22,035 bases of DNA from Kiritimatiellales bacterium (GCA_015486775.1 WFRA01000097.1:1-22035), one strand, 5' to 3'. Positions 13,703-22,035 are shown, counted from the first letter of the stretch. Numbers and translations are program-made. The notes: generated from the sequence alone by a model not told the origin.

Positions 13703-16700
13703 TCATTGGGCGGGGTCGTAGTTGAGCTTTACCTTGTAGTAGCCAACAGGTTGTCCGGAAATATCCACAGGAACGGTTGTCATGGAGCCGGTTCCTTCGA
13801 TATCATTCGAAATTCGGTTCCATGTTTGATGTTCCAAATTGGTGGTTTCTTCGATGAAGTAGACCCGTCCCTCTTTGGAGTGCCATTGGATATTGATCTC
13901 CTCGGTTCCCGATGGGGCAAGCGATTCTTTGAGCAGGGAGGCCGGATCTTTGGGATCGGTTCCCGCCTTGAATTCATCTGCATCGCTCACCCCGTCATTG
14001 TCGTAATCCGTGGTGCTTCCGGCGGTGATCATGTCGCCGAAGGTATCGATTTCCCAGTCGTCGCCCATGCCGTCCTGATCGGTGTCGGCATAGAGCGAGG
14101 CAATGGCCGTGAAGTTTTCCGGGTCGGAAATCGTTTTCCAGGTGGCCCAGATCCAGTCGGCGGAGCGGGCGGTGGAGGAGATGCGCAGTTCATCCAGTTT
14201 CCCATCGATCGTTACATGTTCGTTGTCGTCCTTGTACAAACCGAGACGCAACCAGGAATCGATATAGTCGATATCCCCGCTTTGTGCAGTTGAAGAGGCC
14301 ACCTGCTGGCCATTTTCATAAAGCCGCATGGTCGATCCGTCGTAGGTTCCCGCAATATAAACCCACTGGCTCGATTCCGGCAGCCCACCTTCCAGATAGG
14401 TGAGTCCATTGCCTCCTCCGGCGATGCCGAACATCCAGTGGTCGTCTTGGGTAACGGTTCCCAAGATCCAGCCGTGTTCATCGCTTCCGTTGTCCTGGAA
14501 AAACCCCGCGATTCCGCCCCAGTTGTGTATTTGGTTTAGATTCACCCAGCCCTCCGCAGCAATGCCCGATGTGGGAAGGTCGATGGATTCGGCGGATGTT
14601 TTGTCGCCGCCCGCCTGTCCGGCATCAAGGTATTCTGTCGAGGAAGTCACTTCCTGCCCGCCCAACAGAATGCCACTGGTTGCGGTGGCATTCATCGGAG
14701 TGGCTTTTCGATGGGCGGACGAAGAATCTTTCCGGTCCCCGGAAGTTTCGTCTAAGTGCCAGACCGCATAAAAGTCGCTATTCCACGTGAGGGCGGGATC
14801 GGCAGGGGCATTGGTTTCGGTGCTGTTTCCCCAGAGCATCCGAATAAATTGATTGGTGTCGTTTCCCAAGGTTGGAACCTTGACCCAGACATAGGAGGTT
14901 CCGCCGGGGTTCCAGCTCTCGATTTCGTGTGCGAGCAGGGTATCCCGCACGGGATTGGCAAACCGCAGATCCGAACCGTCCGCCGCGCAGTGGCTGTAGG
15001 AAAATCCGCCCTGTCCCTCGGCCAGGGTCACAAGCACCGGAAAGTTCGCGAGGGTTTCGCTCCGGGCGTAGCCGGGAAAGGTGATTTTTGCTTGGTAGGC
15101 ATAGCGGGACGGATCGAGCGCGTCGTTATCGACGAGGGTCAATCCGACCGAATCAGAGCCTCCATTCATGAAGTTTTTGGCAACAAGCGTCACCCAGATG
15201 GACTCATCAGGTTCGTTGGGGTCGAGGTCGTTTATGGGGAAAACCTCAATCTGCGCAGTTTGCTCTCCTTCCTTCAGCGTAACGGTTCCCGGGAGATTTC
15301 CATAATCGACCCCCTCCGTTGCCGTTCCGGAAAGGGTGTATTGAACGTCAAGTTCCGCGCCCTCGGTGCCGGCGGGACGGGAAACGGTCAAGATAGCGGG
15401 AACGGGATGGGCCTCCGAAAGTTCTGTGGGGGATGCCGAGAGGGTCAGCGCCCCAGTGATGAAAGCTTCGGCGGTATCGGCAAGCACCCATGCAGAAGTT
15501 GTGCTGTTGCTCACCGCATAACGGTAATAATAGACCCGATCTGCCTGCAATCCAGAAACCGACTGCGCCAACGAACCACTTGGCTGCGACCCCAAGTCCA
15601 CAACATGATCCCATCCGTCGGTGGTAAATCCGGGATCGCTTTCGCCCCAATATAGACGAATGGAATGGCTACCCAATGTTTCCGAAGAGACTTTTCCCCG
15701 AAGCGTTGCGCTGGAAGTCGAAATTCCTGTTGCCCCCCCCTCGTTCGATATTTTTGTATCCGATTCGAGGAAAGCAAATAGGCTTCCCTCGTCGGTACCC
15801 ACAAAGAGCATTCCATCAGAAACAGCGAGTCCGGCGGCGCGTCCATCCACACCATGCTCCCAAAGTTTGGAACCATCGGTGGCGGAATAGGCCACCACTT
15901 TTTTATTTCCACCTGCAATCAGGGCATCGCCCGCCTTGATCAAGGCGTTCGGGGTGTCGCAATCGATCGTCCAAAGGGTGGAAGATCCGTTGCTGCCCTT
16001 GGCGATGAGCTGGGTATCGGTCAGCACATAAAGCACGGAACCGTCGGCCAGGATGTTGTTGGCCTTGGGATAGGTGGCCAAGAGTGTTGCGTTGGTGGAC
16101 CAGCGCTTTACACCCATGTCGCCCCGGTTGTCGTAGTTGCAGATGAGTTCGCCATCCACGTTCACCAGCGCATAGGATCCGGCATCCGCCCGCGCGCCAA
16201 AGGTTCCTTCGTCGTGGCCGTCGGTTCGGCGGAAGATGCGCGGCGTGAGGCGACCCTGCATCAGGTAGATCAGATCGTCGGTCAGCATGATGGCACCCAT
16301 GGGGGTGGTTCCGCCGTTTACCTTATAAACTTCACTCCCGGTGTCCGCATCGAGGGCGCAAAGATAGGTCGAATTCCAACTGGTCAACGAAGAGGCGAAA
16401 TAAACCTTTCCATCCATAATAGATACCCCCGTACGAACCGGCCATTCCGGAATCATGCTTCCATTGTTTCCTATCAACCTGAAATCGGATGGAGGAATCG
16501 GTGCATACTTCCAATCAAGTGTTCCATTGGCGCTGTCCACACAATAAACAGAGCCGTCGTCCGAGCCAAAATAGACGGTGCCATTTGTGTATGCAGGCGG
16601 GAAGCGGACGGGGCCATCGGTCACAAAGACCCACTCCTGCTCCCCGGTTTTTCGGTTGAGTGCATAGGCCGACTCGGTGATGGCCGAGCCCAGGAAAACC

Positions 16701-16990
16701 TGGTCGCCGACAACGGTGACGAACGGGGCGTCATCAAAATTTCGCAATGCGTCCAACGGGTCGTCGTCGCGATATGAGTCCCACGGGGCAGGGCCGGCCC
16801 AAGCGGTGCGCTGCGGAGCGGGGGTAGTGCGCTGCCAAACCAGTGCCAAACGGGAATAGTCCAGCGAATCCCCCGATACGCCGCTACGGCGGTTGTCGTG
16901 CATGTAGGTTGGCCAGTCCTCTGCCACTGCAGAAAAAACCGAAAAAACGATCACGCCCATAACTATTTTTTTTATCGAAAAAGTTTTCAT
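13703..16990 (-). CDS. Giant secreted PQQ-propeller / Calx-beta / DUF2341 / LamG protein
   Basis: 1095 residues. The start at 16990 is one base after the upstream stop, and its AAGGAG site lies in that gene's last codons. Signal peptide 1-23. Residues 24-410 form a PQQ-type (BamB-like) propeller: DWPTYMHDNRRSG, VYFGSDDGSVYCVD, YLCALDADTGSE, VVAYSATDGSKLWEH. Residues 411-513 are fibronectin-III-like. Residues 515-625 are a Calx-beta domain (GTATEGVDYGNLPGTVT, then DNDAL). Residues 629-725 resemble DUF2341 (PVLVTLAEGQ, DGSDLRF, FIRMLWGN). Residues 738-950 are a LamG/concanavalin-like fold (AVWHLDETSGD, YIAGTYDGSTMRLYENGQ, GKLDELRIS). Residues 968-1015 are calcium-type repeats (DTDQDGMGDDWE, DYDNDGVSDADE), and 1017-1095 a terminal beta domain. 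No catalytic motif is seen; binding to surface carbohydrate or scaffolding is inferred. It is translationally coupled to the methyltransferase-propeller gene. Confidence 0.93.
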   Translation of the reverse strand: MKTFSIKKIVMGVIVFSVFSAVAEDWPTYMHDNRRSGVSGDSLDYSRLALVWQRTTPAPQRTAWAGPAPWDSYRDDDPLDALRNFDDAPFVTVVGDQVFLGSAITESAYALNRKTGEQEWVFVTDGPVRFPPAYTNGTVYFGSDDGSVYCVDSANGTLDWKYAPIPPSDFRLIGNNGSMIPEWPVRTGVSIMDGKVYFASSLTSWNSTYLCALDADTGSEVYKVNGGTTPMGAIMLTDDLIYLMQGRLTPRIFRRTDGHDEGTFGARADAGSYALVNVDGELICNYDNRGDMGVKRWSTNATLLATYPKANNILADGSVLYVLTDTQLIAKGSNGSSTLWTIDCDTPNALIKAGDALIAGGNKKVVAYSATDGSKLWEHGVDGRAAGLAVSDGMLFVGTDEGSLFAFLESDTKISNEGGATGISTSSATLRGKVSSETLGSHSIRLYWGESDPGFTTDGWDHVVDLGSQPSGSLAQSVSGLQADRVYYYRYAVSNSTTSAWVLADTAEAFITGALTLSASPTELSEAHPVPAILTVSRPAGTEGAELDVQYTLSGTATEGVDYGNLPGTVTLKEGEQTAQIEVFPINDLDPNEPDESIWVTLVAKNFMNGGSDSVGLTLVDNDALDPSRYAYQAKITFPGYARSETLANFPVLVTLAEGQGGFSYSHCAADGSDLRFANPVRDTLLAHEIESWNPGGTSYVWVKVPTLGNDTNQFIRMLWGNSTETNAPADPALTWNSDFYAVWHLDETSGDRKDSSSAHRKATPMNATATSGILLGGQEVTSSTEYLDAGQAGGDKTSAESIDLPTSGIAAEGWVNLNQIHNWGGIAGFFQDNGSDEHGWILGTVTQDDHWMFGIAGGGNGLTYLEGGLPESSQWVYIAGTYDGSTMRLYENGQQVASSTAQSGDIDYIDSWLRLGLYKDDNEHVTIDGKLDELRISSTARSADWIWATWKTISDPENFTAIASLYADTDQDGMGDDWEIDTFGDMITAGSTTDYDNDGVSDADEFKAGTDPKDPASLLKESLAPSGTEEINIQWHSKEGRVYFIEETTNLEHQTWNRISNDIEGTGSMTTVPVDISGQPVGYYKVKLNYDPAQ

Positions 16991-16991
16991 G

Positions 16992-19817
16992 CTACTCCTT
17001 ACCTGAGAATCCCAAAGATGTGTTGATCCAACCGTTGCAACTGCATCCGCCGCCACCTTCCGGCATCAGGAACATTCCGCCTGCCGCCGAAAAATTGAGC
17101 CAGCAACTCGGTCGCAAATAGTCCCATTCGGTCAGCACGCCGGTGCTCAAATCTTGAATGGCCATTTTCCGGTCGGTACCCCGGTAGATGAGCGCATGGG
17201 TCGATGCCGCATAGGTGGGACAGCCCGAACGCAGGTTCCCCATGTTTGAATTCAGTACCGTTCCGTCCGAGAGTTGGAAAAGTTTAGGAATGAGAAAAAC
17301 CTTGTCGCCGATCACGACCGGCCGCTGGAGGTGGCCGCTGTGGTTATCGGAGAACCAGGCTTGCCCTGTGACCTGCCAGTCAGTACTTCCGTTGCTTGCA
17401 TCGTACACATACAGGTTGTAGTCCGTTTTTGAGGTTGAAAGCACCACCTTGTCGTCGGCTGGCGCATACATCATAGAGACCACGGCAATTCCTGGAACGG
17501 GGGATACAGGTTGATCCCAAAGAACGCTGCCTGTATCCGAGTCGAGCGCCACCAGATAGAGATTTGTCCAGAGCTCTGGCCCATAGCGCCCTCCGCCAAG
17601 CGCAACGTTGTCCGCATTCCGGCTTTCGAGGAAGTAGACCCGGTTGCTACCCATGCAGAGGGTGGTTTCGATAATCACCCCGTTGGTATATCCCCACGCG
17701 GGGTCGCCCGTATCGGCATCCAGTGCGAAGAGCGACTTGCTGCAAACCTTGTCGGCCAAAGAGCCATCCTTGTTATCGTACCAGTAGGCCGGCCCCATGA
17801 ACTCGAGATAATGCGCCCGCTCTGGAACCACGCTTCCAATCAGCAGATCTTTGTATCGGAAGAGTGCGCCCCACTCCTGGCCGCTTTCCGGAATCGCGTA
17901 GCGGCGGAGCAGGTCGCCGTTCCTTCCGTCCAGTTTCCAGCACTCGTTCTTGATCGCCAGATAGACGCCCTCGTCGTCCGCGCACATGTTGCTGGTGTCG
18001 CGCGGAATATTCACGCGCCGCAACGCGGGGATTTCGAGCGACCAGAGCATTGCGCCGTTGTAGGAATCCATGGCCATGACACGGTTGTATCCCTGGTGGT
18101 AGAGCCGCCCGTTGGCCGACACGGGCGAGGGCATGCGGGGGTTGCGGTCGATCCCCGAGTCGGAACCGGGGCGCCCCAGCCACTGGAGCTGCAGATCGGT
18201 TGTTGCCGTTGCGCCGCTCATGCCGTCGCCGGCGCAGGCGTTGTTGGCCGGCGATCCATACTCGTGTGTCCACCAACCCACATAGTCCAATGCGCCTCGT
18301 TCATAATCGCCCCAGATTCCGTTCGGGTCGTTCGATGCAACAACCGACATCCCGCCATTGGAAAACCAATCCTGGATCGTCGAAGAGCTGATTCCCGAGT
18401 TCGCCCCCATGAAAATATGTCCGCCTTGCGGACGCACGATACGCAACGCCTCCGCCGCCAAACCCGCCAGCGTTCCGTCGGAGATTGCACGACCGCAGAC
18501 GACCAGGTTAAAGAAATCCTTGGTGTAGGGTAGGGCGGTGAGGTCGGCCTCGTGGCGCACCTTCACCCGCGTGCCGTACAATCCGCAGTCGAGTAGCTTT
18601 TGCCGGACCGACGCGACGGTGGCCGCATTGTCGTCCACGCCGATTACAGTCAGGTGGCTCTGCCTTGCCAACTCGAAGAGCAGGCGGCCGTCGCCGATGC
18701 CGTAGACCAGAACATAGCCCTTGTCGATTCCCGTGGCCTCCAAAATGTGCTGCGCGGACTCGGAATAATTCGTTGTCAAACTATCGGACACCCATGGCGA
18801 CACCGCCCCGGAGGCGTCCATCGGGGAAAAGTTGATCGCGTTGTCGAACCAATAGATCGGGGAAAAGACCTCGCTCCCCCCATCGGAGCAGCCAATGCGA
18901 TACCAGTATTTGGTGCGCCACTGCAACTTGGACAAAACCACACCGTGTTCTGTTGCGACCGTTGGAATGGTTGCCCGCTTCCCGAGCGACTTTGTGGTTC
19001 CATATTCAACAATCGCGTCCGTGGCCGCGGCGCTCTCCCACTTTACTGCGGCGGAGTGGGAATCCAAAAATTGGACGCGCGGAACCTCGGTAGAGATATC
19101 AGCCTCACCGAGGGTCTGCACACTACCTAGTTCGGCGATTTCCTCTGCGGACAAACTACGGTTAAAAATAGCCACCCGCGCCACATCAATGGCGTTGTCC
19201 TCGCCGTTGTTGTCGGCAAACAGCAGGATGTTCCCGCCCCTCGCGGCCGGATAGAGCGCGAAGCGCCCGTCCAGGGATTGTTTGGTTCCGGTTAGGATGC
19301 GGTTGCCGTCCACATAGATGTCGGCATGGTTGGTTTCGGATGTCCCCAGGCTCATGGAGACGACCACCCGGTACCAGATGTCTGGGTGCGCCGTCCAGTC
19401 GGAGTAGCCGATGGCACCCACCCCCACCTTGCCGCCGTTGCGGATGAATATGTCCGCATCGTTGGCCGTGGGCGACTGCGAAACTTGGAAGAGTGCGTGC
19501 CAAACCGCCAGCGATGGAATCCGCACATCCATCAGGATGGTGTAGTCGTTCACCCAGTCGCTGCTCCCGCCGTTGGGCGCCATGTTGTGCGTGCAGTCAA
19601 AGTAGCTCTCGGGGCAGATTTCGATGGCACCGTCCTCCGGCAAAGGGCCTGGAACCACCTGTTGTGTGCCGATTAGTTCCAGATCCACTCCCGTTTCGGC
19701 GTGGAGCAGATCGTTCGTGTTGTCGAACTCCCAGGCACCCGCCAATCCGCTGGGATAGGCCAATCCCGCAAAAGCGGAACCCGCCGCCAGCAACATGGTA
19801 AAAATCAGTTTTTCCAT
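16992..19817 (-). CDS. Secreted LamG / fibronectin-like / SAM-methyltransferase / PQQ-propeller protein
   Basis: 941 residues. The start at 19817 follows AGGAGAATAAG and opens a signal peptide (MEKLIFTMLLAAGSAFA, cut near 17). Residues 25-225 are LamG-like (AGAWEFDNTNDLLH, VARVAIFNRSLSAEEIAEL). Residues 245-325 are fibronectin-III or phosphatase-N-like (AIVEYGTTKSLG, WRTKYWYRIG). Residues 355-475 are a class I methyltransferase fold: motif I VLVYGIGDGR (369-378), acidic end of strand 2 IGVDDN (392-397), ALPYTKDFFNLVV, and EALRIVRPQGG. Then comes GWWTHEYGSPANNACAGD (514-531) and a PQQ-type propeller (about 545-941) ending in cysteine motifs C866, RPSCW (C905) and GGGCSCN (C925, C927). From memory, this order and these Cys motifs match a large uncharacterised planctomycete secreted family. 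A methyltransferase outside the cytoplasm would lack a known SAM supply, so the fold may be non-catalytic. A TTGACA hexamer (19890-19885, minus) could be its -35. Confidence 0.93.
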   Translation of the reverse strand: MEKLIFTMLLAAGSAFAGLAYPSGLAGAWEFDNTNDLLHAETGVDLELIGTQQVVPGPLPEDGAIEICPESYFDCTHNMAPNGGSSDWVNDYTILMDVRIPSLAVWHALFQVSQSPTANDADIFIRNGGKVGVGAIGYSDWTAHPDIWYRVVVSMSLGTSETNHADIYVDGNRILTGTKQSLDGRFALYPAARGGNILLFADNNGEDNAIDVARVAIFNRSLSAEEIAELGSVQTLGEADISTEVPRVQFLDSHSAAVKWESAAATDAIVEYGTTKSLGKRATIPTVATEHGVVLSKLQWRTKYWYRIGCSDGGSEVFSPIYWFDNAINFSPMDASGAVSPWVSDSLTTNYSESAQHILEATGIDKGYVLVYGIGDGRLLFELARQSHLTVIGVDDNAATVASVRQKLLDCGLYGTRVKVRHEADLTALPYTKDFFNLVVCGRAISDGTLAGLAAEALRIVRPQGGHIFMGANSGISSSTIQDWFSNGGMSVVASNDPNGIWGDYERGALDYVGWWTHEYGSPANNACAGDGMSGATATTDLQLQWLGRPGSDSGIDRNPRMPSPVSANGRLYHQGYNRVMAMDSYNGAMLWSLEIPALRRVNIPRDTSNMCADDEGVYLAIKNECWKLDGRNGDLLRRYAIPESGQEWGALFRYKDLLIGSVVPERAHYLEFMGPAYWYDNKDGSLADKVCSKSLFALDADTGDPAWGYTNGVIIETTLCMGSNRVYFLESRNADNVALGGGRYGPELWTNLYLVALDSDTGSVLWDQPVSPVPGIAVVSMMYAPADDKVVLSTSKTDYNLYVYDASNGSTDWQVTGQAWFSDNHSGHLQRPVVIGDKVFLIPKLFQLSDGTVLNSNMGNLRSGCPTYAASTHALIYRGTDRKMAIQDLSTGVLTEWDYLRPSCWLNFSAAGGMFLMPEGGGGCSCNGWINTSLGFSGKE

Positions 19818-19909
19818 CTTATTCTCCTGTCTTTGGTTTATTCGCTTCCTCACACCGGGGCGACTGTGCTTTTCTATCCGCGCATGTCAAGTTGCAAGCA
19901 CTCAAGTCA

Positions 19910-20818
19910 ATGTCTTCAACCGCCCTCATTCTAATTGCCCTATCTGCCTTTATGCACGCAGGCTGGAATCTGCTGTGCAAGAAAAAGCATCCAACGACCG
20001 GTTTTTTTCTGATGGCCAGCCTTGCGGGAACCGTGGTTTTGGTTCCTGCCCTAATCCCATCCTTTGATCTTCTCCAGAAAATTCCATTGCTTGTTTGGAG
20101 TCTCCTTGCCGTTACAGGATTTTTCCTTGCGCTAAATTATGCCGCCATTGGCAGCGCCTACCGCTCGGGCGATATCTCGGTGGCCTACCCGCTGGCTCGT
20201 TCCGTCCCGCTTCTGCTGGTTCCAATGGTTGGATTCCTCCTAGGGCGGGGGAATCAAATCTCCACCCAATGCGTCGCGGGAATGCTACTGGTTGCCGGCG
20301 GCTGTTTTTTTATTCCCCTCCACCATTTCCGCGATTTCCATTTCCGTAGTTTCATGAATCTCACCTGTGCGTTTGCGCTACTTGCCGCCGTCGGGACAAC
20401 GGGCTATTCCATGGTCGACGACGAAGCCCTCCGCCTTCTTCGATCCCGGTTTTCCGCCCACGCCGGCACGCTTGAAACCACCCTTCTCTACGCCCTCCTC
20501 GAAAATATCGCCGCCACGCTTTGGCTCGTTCTTTTTGTATTTTTCCAGTCCCCGGAAAGGCTGGGGTTTCGTGCCACCTTCAAAAACCAGTGGCGCTCCG
20601 CCTTTTTCGCCGGAACAATTATTTCGCTCACCTACCTTGTTGTCTTGGTCGCGATGGCCTTTGCCAAAGACATCAGCTACATCGTCGGTTTCCGCCAGCT
20701 GAGCATCCCGATCGGTGCCCTAGCCGGCATACTTGTCCTGAAGGAAAAACTCCATCCTCCCAAACTCGTCGGCGTTATTATCCTTTTCGTGGGTCTGTTG
20801 CTCATTGCCCGCGGATAG
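19910..20818 (+). CDS. EamA/DMT-superfamily transporter
   Basis: 302 residues from the ATG at 19910. A TTG 18 bases earlier is in frame, but neither start has a clear ribosome site; I prefer the ATG because relatives start close before the HAxWNLL motif, here HAGWNLLCKK. About ten hydrophobic helices are visible, in two halves as in EamA proteins, with ISVAYPLARSVPLL in the first half and FRQLSIPIGALAGILVLKEKL in the second; both are family-typical. These inner-membrane proteins export or exchange small metabolites such as amino acids or nucleotide sugars; the substrate cannot be told. It diverges from the methyltransferase-propeller gene (92 bases apart) and converges on the GH20 gene, whose stop lies one base beyond its own. 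Confidence 0.88.
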   Translation: MSSTALILIALSAFMHAGWNLLCKKKHPTTGFFLMASLAGTVVLVPALIPSFDLLQKIPLLVWSLLAVTGFFLALNYAAIGSAYRSGDISVAYPLARSVPLLLVPMVGFLLGRGNQISTQCVAGMLLVAGGCFFIPLHHFRDFHFRSFMNLTCAFALLAAVGTTGYSMVDDEALRLLRSRFSAHAGTLETTLLYALLENIAATLWLVLFVFFQSPERLGFRATFKNQWRSAFFAGTIISLTYLVVLVAMAFAKDISYIVGFRQLSIPIGALAGILVLKEKLHPPKLVGVIILFVGLLLIARG

Positions 20819-20819
20819 T

Positions 20820-22035
20820 TCATTTCTTGTCCACATCCCGATAGTTGACCCCGGCCGCGTCGAAACGCCGCTGCTGCGTCTCCACGCGCCGGACAAAACC
20901 GGAATACTCCTTTTCCCTGTTTGCCGGAGACCAGCCCACTTCGCTCAACGCCAGCGCGCGGGGAAACTCCATATATTCCACCTCCTCCAGGTTGTGGATG
21001 AACTCCGTCCAGATCTGCCCCTGCACCCCCAGTATGTGCCCCTTTCCCTCACCCTTCAGCTCGGGAATCCACGGATCGGCGCGATACACCTTTTCCAGGG
21101 GCAGGAAATTGCCGATGGCCTCGGGCTCCCCGGCCCGGTTCCGGCTCTGGTAGTAGTCGAAGTAGAAATAGGGGTTGGCGGCATTCACCAGGTCATGCCC
21201 CTCGCGAACCATCTCCCCGGGAATTTCCCGGAATCCATCCGCCGGGCGACCGTGCCACCACATGACCACGGTGCTCCTTGGAAAATCGCCGTTCACGATC
21301 CCCTCCCAGTCCCAGACCACCATCCGGCGGTGGCGCGAAACCAGGAAGTCGTCGATCTGGTGCATGAACCAGCCCTGCATCTGTCCCATGTCCCGGAGGT
21401 TCCGCTGTTTGAGCAGCTCGTGCATCCGGGGGTTCGCCTCCCACTCCTCCGTATTCACCTCGTCGCCGCCCACATGGATAAACTCCGACGGGAAAAGCTC
21501 CAACACCTCCGAGAGCACATCCTTGCAAAAGGCGACCGTCGAATCCTCCACATTCAGCACGCATCCCCAGTCCTTCCCCGGCTCCACCCCGGGCGCGTTG
21601 GTGCAGCCCAGTCCGGGATAGGCGGCGATGGCCGCCTGCATGTGGCCGGGCATGTCGATTTCCGGAACCACCCGGATGTGCCGGGCCGCCGCGTACGCCA
21701 CCACCTCCCGGATATCCGCCTGCGTGTAGAACCCGTCGTGCGGCCTGTTGTCGTAGGTCCGGGGCTTCCGCTTCTTCCCCCGGCTCTTTTCCAGCAGCGC
21801 CTTCTCGCGAAACGCCCCCACCTCGGTCAGCTTCGGGTATTTTTTGATTTCGATGCGCCACTCCTGGTCATCCGTCAGGTGCCAGTGGAACGTGTTGAGC
21901 TTAAGGGTCGACATAATGTCGACAAAGCGCATCACATCCTCCTTCGGCATGAAGTGGCGGCTGGCATCGAGCATCAGGCCGCGCCATCCAAACCTTGGAA
22001 AATCACGAATTTCAACCTTTGGAATAGTCCACTCT
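20820..22035 (-). CDS. GH20 beta-N-acetylhexosaminidase (N-terminus outside the window)
   Basis: 404 codons are visible before the stop, reading in from the right edge at 22034. The visible part starts with EWTIPKVEIRDFPRFGWRGL and enters the TIM barrel at once (GWRGLMLDASRHF, residues 16-28), so the missing part is the signal peptide and N-terminal alpha/beta domain. HWHLTDDQEWR (50-60) and the catalytic motif HVGGDEVN (187-194; Asp191, Glu192) are intact, as are WWHGR and GVQGQIWTEF, which line the sugar pocket in the family. It is a canonical exo-beta-N-acetylhexosaminidase, closer to the family norm than the GH20 at 8051-9607. Expected role: release of GlcNAc or GalNAc from chitin-like oligomers or host/algal glycans in the periplasm or outside the cell. 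Confidence 0.95.
   Translation of the reverse strand, partial: EWTIPKVEIRDFPRFGWRGLMLDASRHFMPKEDVMRFVDIMSTLKLNTFHWHLTDDQEWRIEIKKYPKLTEVGAFREKALLEKSRGKKRKPRTYDNRPHDGFYTQADIREVVAYAAARHIRVVPEIDMPGHMQAAIAAYPGLGCTNAPGVEPGKDWGCVLNVEDSTVAFCKDVLSEVLELFPSEFIHVGGDEVNTEEWEANPRMHELLKQRNLRDMGQMQGWFMHQIDDFLVSRHRRMVVWDWEGIVNGDFPRSTVVMWWHGRPADGFREIPGEMVREGHDLVNAANPYFYFDYYQSRNRAGEPEAIGNFLPLEKVYRADPWIPELKGEGKGHILGVQGQIWTEFIHNLEEVEYMEFPRALALSEVGWSPANREKEYSGFVRRVETQQRRFDAAGVNYRDVDKK

Noticed and set aside
15854..16777. Plus-strand open frame (307 codons) opposite the propeller of the 1095-residue protein
   Set aside because: Antisense shadow; the composition mirrors the propeller codons.
17511..18533. Plus-strand open frame (340 codons) opposite the methyltransferase-propeller gene
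   Set aside because: Shadow of a GC-rich gene. It has no domain and no ribosome site, while the minus strand has recognisable motifs throughout.
16992..19817. PQQ-dependent dehydrogenase activity for the propeller proteins
   Set aside because: The propellers lack the PQQ-coordinating and adjacent-cysteine features I would expect of quinoprotein dehydrogenases. Only the BamB/PQQ-like blade repeats are seen.

Overview
The window looks like a chromosomal segment of a heterotrophic, polysaccharide-degrading bacterium of the PVC superphylum. A Kiritimatiellota (Pontiella-like) or verrucomicrobial/lentisphaeral relative is my best guess. This is an inference from PEP-CTERM sorting tails, large secreted LamG/PQQ/Calx-beta proteins, an SHD1 domain, two GH20 hexosaminidases and intergenic DNA full of dispersed inverted repeats. 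I see no rRNA, tRNA, CRISPR array, intact transposase or replication origin.

Layout. Positions 1-4330 (minus strand) hold three paralogous secreted beta-helix-type proteins. The first is cut by the window edge, the second ends in a PEP-CTERM anchor, and the third has lost that anchor and carries a calcium-repeat tail plus an internal duplication of about 133 residues. A divergent AraC-type regulator follows (4491-5369, plus), and then about 780 bases of repeat-rich DNA with no convincing gene. From 11466 down to 6150 (minus) lies a tight three-gene operon: a secreted protein with two endonuclease/exonuclease/phosphatase (EEP) domains, a GH20 beta-N-acetylhexosaminidase, and a TonB-like membrane protein with an SHD1 domain. 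A PEP-CTERM beta-propeller gene (11825-12988, minus) is flanked by two repeat-rich intergenic regions that carry copies of one 50-bp sequence in opposite orientation. From 19817 down to 13703 (minus) is a translationally coupled pair of very large secreted proteins. One has a LamG domain, a fibronectin-like domain, a SAM-methyltransferase fold and a PQQ-type propeller. The other has a PQQ-type propeller, a Calx-beta domain, a DUF2341-like domain, LamG and calcium repeats. The window ends with an EamA/DMT transporter (19910-20818, plus) and, converging on it, a second GH20 hexosaminidase that runs off the right edge.

How the genes work together (inference). The two GH20 enzymes and the EEP protein suggest release of N-acetylhexosamines and phosphate or nucleotide groups from extracellular polymers. 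The TonB-like protein may belong to the cell-envelope machinery serving that operon. The PEP-CTERM and beta-helix proteins are probably surface or matrix components sorted by an exosortase encoded elsewhere, and the AraC-like protein may control the beta-helix cluster.

The best candidate for an undescribed system is the 13703-19817 pair. It has the parts of a large planctomycete-type secreted protein (propeller, methyltransferase, second propeller with a Cys-rich end), split over two coupled genes and enlarged with adhesion-type domains. Its function is not known to me.
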